A DNA stretch of 64,000 nucleotides, taken from NCBI RefSeq assembly GCF_008923185.1, contig NZ_WBMT01000017.1, positions 229,853 through 293,852 on the forward strand, read 5' to 3'. The position numbers and the translations under genes were made by a program. Below are positions 49,738 through 58,033 of the stretch, piece by piece. The notes under the pieces are model-generated. The model had not been told where the DNA came from. It worked only from the letters and a program-made list of their open reading frames with translations, and searched no databases. This stretch comes from Actinomadura rudentiformis. Its GTDB lineage: Bacteria; Actinomycetota; Actinomycetes; Streptosporangiales; Streptosporangiaceae. The first letter of the stretch is position 1, and the number at the start of each line of letters is the position of its first letter.

Positions 49738-50079
49738 TTAGAGGGCTGACCAGCAGTAGACGGATTTGCCGGCGGTCGTCGCCAAGCGCGCCAGGGCACA
49801 CAGTTGCCGGTACATCTTGATCTCGTGCTCGTCCATGAGCTGATCGTCGGCGTATTGCTGGAGTCGCGTTTCATCGACACCTGCCAGCACCGCGGTCACG
49901 TCAACCGGTACACGGAACACCAAGTGCTCATAGGGGTCCTGAAACAGCGCGTTATCGCCGAACGCGCTGCAATCCCGGCCGGTCAGTTCCGCCGCAAGCC
50001 AGTCGAGCCACACCAGGCCGTCGAGCCAGCCCCTGCAGTCAAAGTACGGCACGCGACCTGTCGACCGGACCTCCGGCAA
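49738..50079 (-). CDS. Hypothetical 113-aa protein
   Basis: YFDCRGWLDGLVWLDWLAAE ... DNALFQDPYEHLVFRVPVDVTA ... ADDQLMDEHEIKMYRQL has the composition and rhythm of a real acidic cytoplasmic protein. TTG 50079 is the only start in reach. No family recognised. A protein-like piece on the other strand (AELPVVRCKEVYEHSHPGM, ~50090-50190) overlaps its upstream side, so the gene may be truncated at its 5' end. Confidence 0.5.
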   Translation of the reverse strand: MPEVRSTGRVPYFDCRGWLDGLVWLDWLAAELTGRDCSAFGDNALFQDPYEHLVFRVPVDVTAVLAGVDETRLQQYADDQLMDEHEIKMYRQLCALARLATTAGKSVYCWSAL

Positions 50080-50186
50080 GATTCATCTGGCTGAGCTGCC
50101 GGTCGTCCGCTGCAAAGAAGTCTACGAGCACTCCCATCCAGGAATGATCGGCTCGCAGCCGTACCGCCACAGCACGCACTTCGTCG

Positions 50187-50744
50187 TCAAGACCGTGCAG
50201 GGGTCCCCTGGGACGAATTTTGGGCCCTCAATCGCCGCTTAGCGCGCCGCCAATGGTGGACGAAGACGGCGAGCAGCAGGCCGAAGAGTACGCTCAGTGC
50301 CGCGCAGATCCCGGCGGGCCAGAGCGGCCCCTTCCAATCCGCGCCGCGCACCCAGATATCTTCCTGTTTTCCTGGGGTCTGCATCCGCGCGGGCATCCGC
50401 TCCCCCTGGACGCAGGGTTTCCCCGACGGGAGCCGCACAGGCAAATTCGAATACTCCGTGCCTTTATCGTCCGACCGGAAGGTGCCCTCGCATTTTACTA
50501 GTACGCTACGCTTCCCTCTAGCACGCTTTCCTCTACTTCGATTCCCGTAGCGATATTCCGACTCTATGATCGCCGTTCCGGCTATCCCATCTCTACCGTG
50601 TGAAAGCTGGCGATAATCCCAAGCGAGCGTCCCGGTGAGCACGGTGATGGCGATCGAGCTCATTGCCAGTAGGGATGTGCATAGAACGCAGACCAGCAAA
50701 CAACCAACAGTCCCCTGATCTACACTATCGGTCTCTTCTCCCAT
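50187..50744 (-). CDS. Two-helix membrane protein of unknown function
   Basis: A 185-residue protein from ATG 50744. TM1 is ~14-36 (GCLLVCVLCTSLLAMSSIAITVL). An extracellular segment has SVLVKCEGTFRSDDKGTEYS and a second Cys. TM2 is ~143-165 (WPAGICAALSVLFGLLLAVFV), followed by a basic tail HHWRRAKRRLRA. Fits a surface-exposed domain held by two helices. A SARP-type promoter (50819-50850) lies 75 nt upstream. Function unknown. Confidence 0.68.
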   Translation of the reverse strand: MGEETDSVDQGTVGCLLVCVLCTSLLAMSSIAITVLTGTLAWDYRQLSHGRDGIAGTAIIESEYRYGNRSRGKRARGKRSVLVKCEGTFRSDDKGTEYSNLPVRLPSGKPCVQGERMPARMQTPGKQEDIWVRGADWKGPLWPAGICAALSVLFGLLLAVFVHHWRRAKRRLRAQNSSQGTPARS

Positions 50745-50818
50745 AAATGACCTCGTCTCCTGCTGCCTCCACCCGCTGTCGCGGCTCGGCCAGGCGTGAC
50801 TCTGGATCGCCGGCAAAG

Positions 50819-50850
50819 AATGTGGAAGCGGCCGATATCAATCAGTTTTC
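50819..50850 (-). promoter_or_regulatory. SARP-type promoter n
   Basis: Minus strand: GAAAAC (50845-50850) and GATATC (50834-50839), 11 bp apart, -10 CACATT (50819-50824) at the 8-nt gap. The boxes match the consensus less well than others and the distance to the start (75 nt) is longer. Confidence 0.5.
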
Positions 50851-51028
50851 GCCAATGCCACAAGACCCCAAAGTCTCATCAGGCAGGCCTGGCGCATCGG
50901 TCGTTTGTGTCGTGACAGCCGGATAGGGTCTTGGCCACCTGGAGAGCGGCGATGTAAGCACCGTTCACTATCCAGCCTGGGAGCATTGGAAACGTCAAAT
51001 CCGACCCCGAGTAGTCGACTGCGCCAGA

Positions 51029-51336
51029 CTACGAGCAGTGTCCCTCCTGTTCCTCCTCACCCTCCCCCGGGCGCAAGCGCGCACCGTGGCCGCCGACACC
51101 CGCACCGATCCGGGATCTTTTAACGATCAGCCCGCTGGGCCCGGGATCGGGCCCGCTTGCCGGAGCGACCAGCCTCGCCTTGGCCAGGCCGGATTCTCCG
51201 AGGAGGACGACCGTCAGCACGGCCACCAACACCACACCGGCCCCGGCGGCCAGCCGTCTGTGCCACCACGATCGCGAGGAATCCGCACCGGCGGTGTCCG
51301 TGCGATCAGATGGCTAGGAAGATCGGGCTCGGACAT
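51029..51336 (-). pseudogene. Anchored double-domain protein, degenerate copy 4
   Basis: ATG 51336 starts MSEPDLPSHL, like the paralogue at 40821. After a frameshift it continues SSRSWWHRRLAAGAGVVLV then AVLTVVLLGESG (Arg patch plus helix). A further shift gives VRVSAATVRA, matching DCGVSAATVRRL. The extracellular domains are lost. Promoter g is still recognisable. Confidence 0.65.
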
Positions 51337-51380
51337 GCTCACTCCCGGGGGAGACCGTGTGACGGATCGATCCGGCAGAC

Positions 51381-51412
51381 ATTCTCCGGCGCCGCGCTAT
51401 CGATCGGTTATC
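51381..51412 (-). promoter_or_regulatory. SARP-type promoter g
   Basis: Minus strand: GATAAC (51407-51412) and GATAGC (51396-51401), 11 bp apart; -10 GAGAAT (51381-51386); 44 nt to the ATG at 51336. Confidence 0.65.
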
Positions 51413-51548
51413 GGCCGGACCACTGCCGGGCTGCGCCTGGGGCGGTCCAGCCACCAGACTGGGGAAGTGACCATGGGGAGCAATCGGCGTCTTCCAGCAG
51501 CTCCGCGGGAGCCCGGCCGGCCCTCGGGGCCGGGTCAACGCCATCGTA

Positions 51549-51761
51549 ATGAGCCTGGTTATGCACCCATTCCTGAAGAAGACGGTCAGCCGGGACCTGC
51601 TCGATGAGCTGACCAGCCGTGAGGCGTTCGACCACCCGGTCGAGCCCGGAGATGAGGTGGCCGATTGGGTTGTCCTCTTGGCCGACGGCATGTCGTCGTA
51701 CATGACCGAGAAGGCGTGTCGGTCAGCAACCGGCACCCGCAGCGAAGAAGAAAGATGGTGA
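51549..51761 (+). pseudogene. Unrecognised gene remnant
   Basis: HPFLKKTVSRDLLDELTSRE then AFDHPVEPGDEVADWVVLLADG is protein-like, but there is no proper start, upstream coding is in another frame, and the end is a random tail. No family recognised. Confidence 0.35.
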
Positions 51762-51817
51762 TCCCATTTGAACCGGCCTTGCCGGGATTCAGCAGTCCCG
51801 GATGCATTGGGCACGAC

Positions 51818-51849
51818 GATAACGAATCGATAATACGGCCCGGTACACT
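51818..51849 (+). promoter_or_regulatory. SARP-type promoter h
   Basis: GATAAC (51818) and GATAAT (51829), 11 bp apart; 8 nt after the heptamer to -10 TACACT (51844-51849); 46 nt to the ATG at 51896. Confidence 0.75.
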
Positions 51850-51895
51850 CTCCCCATCCGACGAAGCGGCGCTTCGAGCCACTGGCGAAAGGAAC

Positions 51896-52048
51896 ATGAT
51901 GTCGATTAGGAAGACCGCTCTGAGCACAGCCGCGACCATCCTTCTGGCTGGGGCCGCTCTCATCCTGGCCGCCGTACTATCCACCGGCGGTTACTACGAT
52001 GGCGAGCGATCAGGCGGGTCCACAGTGGCCGGGACCGACTGGGGCTGA
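51896..52048 (+). CDS. Small single-helix membrane or secreted peptide (50 aa)
   Basis: MMSIRKTALSTAATILLAG then AALILAAVLSTGGYYDGERS ... AGTDWG. A basic start, one hydrophobic helix and a short polar end with Tyr/Asp and a C-terminal Trp-Gly. ATG 51896 or 51899 follows GAAAGG. Its promoter is one of the best matches of the SARP set, which supports it as a true gene. Could be a membrane peptide or an exported signal or precursor peptide. Confidence 0.62.
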   Translation: MMSIRKTALSTAATILLAGAALILAAVLSTGGYYDGERSGGSTVAGTDWG

Positions 52049-52388
52049 GCCTGTATCTACGTGCCTGACGGTGATGGCGCTGCCCTCTGATCTGGAAGGA
52101 TGGGAGTTCCTACAATTCCGTTCCCCAGATCGAGAGGGCACGTCACAAATGGCGTGACACGCTGGTTGCGAGTGTGTTCGTTGAGCGTTCAGTGTTCGAG
52201 TCGAACATCAAGGCTACCTACCTGAGTCTTGGGGCTCGCCCATCGGAGACCACCTGCCCTCCATGACGGTGGAAAGGATTTTGCAGCTCAGAAAGTAATA
52301 AGAATATTTGTTCGCAATTCTCTTATCAGAGACTGTTCGGCCGGATGTATGGCATGCGATCCCCCTCTAGCCCCCAGTTTATTGGTAC

Positions 52389-52946
52389 TTGTTGACGCCC
52401 AGACGTCCAGGCAACCAAGCGCAACGACACCGCCCGGTCCCGGGTGCGATCGCCGAGAGCCAACTCGATGACCTGGTCACCGCGCTGGGCCTTCGATCTT
52501 GGCATCGCCGCTCGGCCGGAGCGGGCGCCCACGGCCAACGGTTGTATGACTGGGCCCGCATCACCCTGCGGCCACCGGCGCCCGGGCGAGGCCGCTGGGT
52601 GCTGGCCCGCCGCCGCATCAGCGACGGCGAACTGGCCTACTACCAGTGCTACGGCCCCGCCCGCACCGCCCTGGACGAACTGATCAGCGTCGCCGGACGC
52701 AGATGGCAGATCGAGGAATGCCTCCAAGCCGCCAAGAACGAGGCCGGGCTGAATCACTACCAGATCCGCCGCCACGACGCCTGCTACCGCTCACCGTGAA
52801 TGAAATCCGGTGCCTGCTCGCAGCACTGCGCTTTTACCCAACGGCCACAACCCGACCACGTCCGTGACTGGTCTGATTGGCGACGGCGGCGCCAGGCTCA
52901 GGCCCGCCCCTGCCACTATAAGCGGCGCGGTCACCCACCGCCGTAG
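52389..52946 (+). mobile_element. IS701-family transposase remnant
   Basis: SWHRRSAGAGAHGQRLYDWARI ... WVLARRRISDGELAYYQCYGPA ... RRWQIEECLQAAKNEAGLNHYQ, then after a shift NEIRCLLAALRF and DWSDWRRRRQAQARPCHYKRRG. This is the C-terminal part of IS701-type DDE transposases with a deletion. No terminal repeats identified. Confidence 0.7.
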
Positions 52947-52984
52947 TCACGATTGGCCGTTGCAGTACTAATCGGTGGCGGTGT

Positions 52985-53230
52985 TGGCCACATGGGTTTC
53001 AACGCCGCCAAGATCCGTTCGGCCGGCTGCCGTGCGGGCCGCAGCGCTTGCAGGTTCCAGCCCAGCCGCCCAGTCAACAGCCACCACACCGATGTGGGCG
53101 CCCGCACGCCGGTGATGCGCTTGACCACCAGACCGGCCAGCTCCAGCGTCCACACCTCGGCCTCGAAACCATGGGCTTGGGCACCCTGGTGCAGGGCGGC
53201 GCGGGCACCCTCCACCACGCGATTCTCAAC
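52985..53230 (-). mobile_element. IS630-like transposase N-terminal remnant
   Basis: The minus strand encodes HGFEAEVWTLELAGLVVKRITGV then WWLLTGRLGWNLQALRPARQPAER, the winged-helix segment of IS630-type transposases. The catalytic part is absent. Confidence 0.55.
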
Positions 53231-53314
53231 CATCGCCTCCCGCGCCGCAGCGACATGCCCCTCAGCCCTCCAGGACGCATCTGCCCCCGTGTTCATGAGT
53301 GGTGCCGCTCGATC

Positions 53315-53346
53315 GATAACGATCAGATAAGACACGCGGTTACCCT
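53315..53346 (+). promoter_or_regulatory. SARP-type promoter i
   Basis: GATAAC (53315) and GATAAG (53326), 11 bp apart; 8 nt after the heptamer to -10 TACCCT (53341-53346); 33 nt to the ATG at 53380. Confidence 0.75.
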
Positions 53347-53379
53347 CCGGCGGGGCCGGGCGATATTACGGGAGCGTTG

Positions 53380-55434
53380 ATGGCATCGCTGGAGCCGGGG
53401 GATCCATCGGAGATCGGTGGTTATCGGCTGCTTGGCCGCCTCGGGGCGGGTGGCATGGGACAGGTGTTCCTCGGCCGCTCCCAGGCCGGGCTCACCGTGG
53501 CGATCAAGGTCGTCCACGAGCAGTTCGCCCATGATCCGGGATTCCGGGCTCGGTTCCGGCGTGAGGTGACGGCCGCGCGGGCGGTCAGCGGCGCCTTCAC
53601 CGCCGCCGTGATCGACGCCGACCCCGACGCCCCGAGTCCCTGGCTGGTCACCGCTTACCTGCCGGGCCTGCCTTTGAATGAGGCCGTCGAGCGATACGGG
53701 CCGTTCCCGCCCCTGGCGGTCGCTGCGCTGGGAGCCGGTCTGGCGGAGGCTCTCATCTCGATTCACCAGGCCGGTGTCGTTCACCGCGACCTCAAGCCGC
53801 ACAACGTCATGCTCAGCCCGGACGGGCCGCGCGTCATCGACTTCGGCATCGCCCACGCGACCGATGTCAGTGCCATCACTCGGGCCGGGGCCGTCGTCGG
53901 CTCCCCTGGCTACATGTCGCCGGAGCAGGCCCAGGGCCGCGAGACCGGTCCGGCCGGAGACGTCTTCTCGCTGGGCGCGGTGCTCGCTTTCGCCGCCACC
54001 GGAAGCGGTCCCTTCGGCCGGTCCCGGATGGAGGTCATGATCTATCGGGTGGTGCACGAGGCGCCGCGACTCGACGGTGTCTCCGATCCTCGCCTGCGCG
54101 AACTCATCGCCGCCTGTCTCGACAAGGATCCCGTCCGGCGGCCCACCCCGGACCAGGTCCTGCGCTGGCTCGCCACCGGTGCCCCGCAGGGCACCGCCTG
54201 GCTGCCGCCGCCCGTCTCGGCCGGCATCTTCCAGTCCACCCGGCGGGTGCCGGTTCACCGGAGACCGCTGAGCCGCCGCGGCCTTCTCCTCGGCGCGGGC
54301 GGAGCGATCGCACTCGTCGCCGGTGGGGCGGTGGCGGCCGTGGCGGCGAGCACCAGCGGAGTCTCTGGCGGGACGGGCGGTTCCGGCGGAAACAATGGCG
54401 AGGCGTCCGCGCGGGCGTTGCGGGCTATCACGCAGGGCACGCTGGTGCGGAAGCTGGCCGTCGGGGCCCCAGTCGCCTCGGGCCCGGTCCTCGGCCACGG
54501 TCTCGTCATCGTCGGCACCAACACCGGGCAACTCGTCGCCTTCGACGCGGTGAGCGGCGCGGAACGCTGGCGCTATCCCGCTGCTGCGCTGAACAGTCCG
54601 TTCTCCGCCAAGCCCGTCATCGCCGGGGCCATGCTCTTCGCCGTCGGCGGTGACGGCTCCCTGCACGCCGTGGAGCTGGCAACGGGCCAATCACGGTGGA
54701 ACCATGCTGCCGATGCGTCCACTGGTTCTCCGCCCGCGATCGGCGACCGGCGCCTGTATGTGCTAACCGGGAACAGCGCGAACCAGCAGAAGACCGTTGT
54801 CGCGTACGACTTCGGCGGCACCCGAATGCGTGAGATCACCAACGTCAACGGTCCACCCGCGATCGGTACCGACGACAGCGGCCAGAGCCGTCTTTACCTG
54901 TCCGGCAGCGGCTCGATCCGGCTCTACACCCCGGGGACATTGCAGCAGAAGGGGCAGATTCCGGCACAGGACGGCAGCCCCTTCGTCGTCCAGCGTGGGG
55001 TGCTGTACGGGATGAGCGAGAGCGGACGGCTGTGGGCATATGCCACCGCCACGCGCAGCCGCCGCTGGGAGCGGCGACTACCAGGGGCAAGCGGATCGGC
55101 CGAGCGCGCCACCGCTGCCCCGGCTCTCTCGGGCGGCTCGCTTTACCTGAGCGATGCCAACGGCATCCTCTACGCGATCGATGCGCGAACGGGGACCGAG
55201 CGCTGGCGATTCACGACCGGCGGGCAGATTCAGGCGACGCCCTTCGTCGGCGACGGGATGGCCTACGTAGGGAGCGCCGACAAGCACCTGTACGCGGTGG
55301 GCGCGACGGACGGCGAGCCTCGATGGCGCTTCCCGACCGGTGGGCCCATCGGCCCGTCCGCTCCCGTGGTGTCGAGCGGAGTCGTCTTCGTCGGTAGCCA
55401 GGACGGAGCCCTCTACGCCATACGCGGCCGATGA
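53380..55434 (+). CDS. Ser/Thr kinase with PQQ beta-propeller ectodomain (AfsK-like), first copy
   Basis: A 684-residue receptor kinase. Kinase residues ~14-270: LGRLGAGGMGQVFLGRS, Lys43 in VAIKV, HRDLKPHNVML, DFGIAHATD, GSPGYMSPEQ. The juxtamembrane part ends with PLSRRGLLLG, a twin-Arg-like motif directly before the single helix (~305-330). A Gly/Ser linker and a propeller follow: LVAFDAVSGAERWRYP, LHAVELATGQSRWNHA, LWAYATATRSRRWERR, LYAIDARTGTERWRFT, LYAVGATDGEPRWRFP. This is the architecture of AfsK, the kinase that phosphorylates the SARP AfsR in Streptomyces. ATG 53380 follows GGGAG. Promoter i drives it and probably the next gene. Confidence 0.92.
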   Translation: MASLEPGDPSEIGGYRLLGRLGAGGMGQVFLGRSQAGLTVAIKVVHEQFAHDPGFRARFRREVTAARAVSGAFTAAVIDADPDAPSPWLVTAYLPGLPLNEAVERYGPFPPLAVAALGAGLAEALISIHQAGVVHRDLKPHNVMLSPDGPRVIDFGIAHATDVSAITRAGAVVGSPGYMSPEQAQGRETGPAGDVFSLGAVLAFAATGSGPFGRSRMEVMIYRVVHEAPRLDGVSDPRLRELIAACLDKDPVRRPTPDQVLRWLATGAPQGTAWLPPPVSAGIFQSTRRVPVHRRPLSRRGLLLGAGGAIALVAGGAVAAVAASTSGVSGGTGGSGGNNGEASARALRAITQGTLVRKLAVGAPVASGPVLGHGLVIVGTNTGQLVAFDAVSGAERWRYPAAALNSPFSAKPVIAGAMLFAVGGDGSLHAVELATGQSRWNHAADASTGSPPAIGDRRLYVLTGNSANQQKTVVAYDFGGTRMREITNVNGPPAIGTDDSGQSRLYLSGSGSIRLYTPGTLQQKGQIPAQDGSPFVVQRGVLYGMSESGRLWAYATATRSRRWERRLPGASGSAERATAAPALSGGSLYLSDANGILYAIDARTGTERWRFTTGGQIQATPFVGDGMAYVGSADKHLYAVGATDGEPRWRFPTGGPIGPSAPVVSSGVVFVGSQDGALYAIRGR

Positions 55435-55501
55435 TGCCTCCCCAAGGCCCCTGATGATGCCTCCGAAACCCCTTGGAGCGTACGAATGTACGGAAGGCCC
55501 G

Positions 55502-57739
55502 ATGGAACCACTACAGGCTGAAGACCCCCCGGCGTTCGGCCCATACCAGCTGCTGGCCAAGCTGGGCGCGGGCGGGATGGGGAAAGTGTTCCTGGGGCGC
55601 TCCGGCAGCGGCCGCCTGGTCGCCGTGAAGGTCGTGCACGACTCGCTGGCCGCCGATCCGGAGTTCCGGGCCCGGTTCCGGCGCGAGGTGGTCGCCGCGC
55701 GGGCGGTCAGCGGCGCCTTCACCGCCCCGGTCATCGACGCCGCCCCTGACGCCCCCAGCCCCTGGCTGGTCACCGGGTACCTGCCGGGCATGTCGCTGCA
55801 GACAGCGGTGGACGCGCACGGCCCATTCCCGACGGACGCGGTGACCGCGCTCGGCGCCTCGCTGGCCGAGGGCTTGGCGGCCGTGCACCGGGCCGGAATC
55901 GTGCACCGGGACCTCAAACCCGCCAACGTGCTGCTCACCCCGGACGGCCCCCGTGTCATCGACTTCGGCATCGCCCGGGCCACCGACGGCAGCGCGATCA
56001 CCCGGTCGGGCATGCTGGTCGGCTCGCCGGGATACATGGCCCCGGAGCAGACCGGAGAGCGGGCCGCCGGACCGGCCGGGGACGTGTTCTCCCTGGGCGC
56101 GGTGCTGACCTTCGCGGGCACCGGCAGCGGACCGTTCGGCACCGGCGCCATGCATGCGATGGTCTACCGGGTGCTGAACGAGGCACCGCGCCTCGACGGC
56201 ATCACGGACCCTGGCCTGCAGGGCATCATCGTCGCCTGTCTCGACAAGGAGCCCGCTCGGCGGCCCACGCTCGACCGGCTGCTGCAGTGGCTACTGAACG
56301 GGCTGGCGGAGCATACGGCGCCCCAGGGCACCTGGTGGCTGCCCGCTCCCGTAGCGGCCGACCTGGCCCAACGCACCGCACAAATCCCGCAAGGCCCGGT
56401 ACGGGTCGCCCCCACCATCTCGGGAAGCCCTGCGGACGGACGACGCGGGCCGAGCCGCCGCCAGCTGCTCGGCATCGGCCTGGCCACTGCCAGCACGGTC
56501 GGCCTGGTAGCGGCATGGGGAGCCGACTGGCTACACAGCGGCAAGGCCGAGCAAGGCCGCGGCGGTCAGCGTAAACCGAGCTTCCTGTGGAAGTGGGCGC
56601 TTTCCCGCGGTCACCTCAACGCAGGCCCGATCGTCTCCGGTGGTGTCGCGCTCGTGGTGACGACGTACGAGGGCAAACAGACACTGGTCGCTCTTGACGC
56701 GAACAACGGGCAGCGGCGCTGGGAAGTGCCTCTCCCGGATGATCCGACCCGAATCCTGGTTCGAATCCTGGGCATCGACAGCGGCACCGGTTACGTCTAC
56801 ACGACCACGCGTGAAATCCTGGCGTTCGATCCCCGCGACGGCAAGGAACGATGGCGGCTGGCGGCGCCTGCGATGGGCGGGGGCCTTGTGACGGGTGGCG
56901 GCCTGCTCTTCCTGCCCGGTGCGGATTCCACGACCAAGCGACCGGGCCTACTTGCCGTCAGCGTCGCCACCGGCAAGCCGCAGTGGCATCTGCCCACCAC
57001 CACTTCGCTGTTCCCGGATCCCGCGTTCGCCGACGGCGTCCTCTACTTCGGCAGCGAGAGGCGCTTCACGGCCGTGGAAGTCGCGACCCGTAGAAGACGC
57101 TGGACGATCGAAGGCCAGAGCCGCACCACCGGCGCTCCGGTGATCGCCGGTAACACCGTCTACTACTCCAGCGAGCGCGGCCTGAACGCGGTCGACGTCA
57201 CCAGCGGTGAGGTCCTCTGGAGCGTCCTGAACTCCGGAATCAAGGCTATGACCGGCGGATGGGTTCCCACGGTCGCAGGTCAGAAGGTCTACCTGGCCAG
57301 CGCGGATGGCACTCTCCGCGCGCTCGCCGCGACGTCCCGGGGATCTGCCCGGACGCTGTGGAGTTTCCAGACCGGCGGCACGCGCTCCCCCGTCAACGGC
57401 CCCAATCCCCGCTTCCTTGCGCCGACTGTCGCCGAGGGCATCGCATGCGTCTTCAACGGAGCCAACGAACTGATCGGTCTGGACGCCGAAACCGGTACGC
57501 AGAAGTGGCGGCATACCGTCGACGCCACTGACACCGCGCTTGCAATGTCAGCCGGCAATACCGTCCATCTCGCGACAAACACGGGCGTCCTGGCCATCGC
57601 GCCGAGATCCGGCATGGTCGTCCAGCGAATCAACGGTCTGAGGACCTCCCGTCTGATTACCGCGAACGGCATCCTCTACTTCGCCGGCGGCCCACAGGAT
57701 GAGACGCTGCCAACCACCGTCTACGCTGTACGCGCCTGA
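55502..57739 (+). CDS. Ser/Thr kinase with PQQ beta-propeller ectodomain (AfsK-like), second copy
   Basis: A 745-residue tandem paralogue of the preceding gene, 67 bp downstream. Kinase motifs are LAKLGAGGMGKVFLGRS, VAVKVVHD, HRDLKPANVLL, DFGIARATD and GSPGYMAPEQ. The membrane junction carries PSRRQLLGIG, again twin-Arg-like. The propeller has LVALDANNGQRRWEVP, ILAFDPRDGKERWRLA, LLAVSVATGKPQWHLP, LNAVDVTSGEVLWSVL, LIGLDAETGTQKWRHT. ATG 55502 was chosen because alignment with the first kinase begins right after it. ATGs at 55451/55454 are alternatives. The kinase halves are very alike, the propellers less so, suggesting different ligands. Confidence 0.92.
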   Translation: MEPLQAEDPPAFGPYQLLAKLGAGGMGKVFLGRSGSGRLVAVKVVHDSLAADPEFRARFRREVVAARAVSGAFTAPVIDAAPDAPSPWLVTGYLPGMSLQTAVDAHGPFPTDAVTALGASLAEGLAAVHRAGIVHRDLKPANVLLTPDGPRVIDFGIARATDGSAITRSGMLVGSPGYMAPEQTGERAAGPAGDVFSLGAVLTFAGTGSGPFGTGAMHAMVYRVLNEAPRLDGITDPGLQGIIVACLDKEPARRPTLDRLLQWLLNGLAEHTAPQGTWWLPAPVAADLAQRTAQIPQGPVRVAPTISGSPADGRRGPSRRQLLGIGLATASTVGLVAAWGADWLHSGKAEQGRGGQRKPSFLWKWALSRGHLNAGPIVSGGVALVVTTYEGKQTLVALDANNGQRRWEVPLPDDPTRILVRILGIDSGTGYVYTTTREILAFDPRDGKERWRLAAPAMGGGLVTGGGLLFLPGADSTTKRPGLLAVSVATGKPQWHLPTTTSLFPDPAFADGVLYFGSERRFTAVEVATRRRRWTIEGQSRTTGAPVIAGNTVYYSSERGLNAVDVTSGEVLWSVLNSGIKAMTGGWVPTVAGQKVYLASADGTLRALAATSRGSARTLWSFQTGGTRSPVNGPNPRFLAPTVAEGIACVFNGANELIGLDAETGTQKWRHTVDATDTALAMSAGNTVHLATNTGVLAIAPRSGMVVQRINGLRTSRLITANGILYFAGGPQDETLPTTVYAVRA

Positions 57740-58033
57740 CCCAGTACACGGTTTCGCTCGCGCCTCTGGCCCTGAGGCATCGGATGAATGAGGGTGTGTC
57801 GACGGAACGGCACAGCCGTTGTTCGACCGGCTTAACGTCCGGATCTACGGGCCCGGCGCGTTCCCAGACGTGCACCGCTTGGGATCGGTGGGGTGACGAC
57901 CGGAATTCCTGCCTCAACCGGGCGGGCGAAAACGCCTACCTTTGCACGCCACCGCGAACCGCGGCGCCGAAGTGCTGTCCAATAAGTGATCAAGATAGTG
58001 CACCGGTGAATCATGTGCGATAGGTGATGGACC

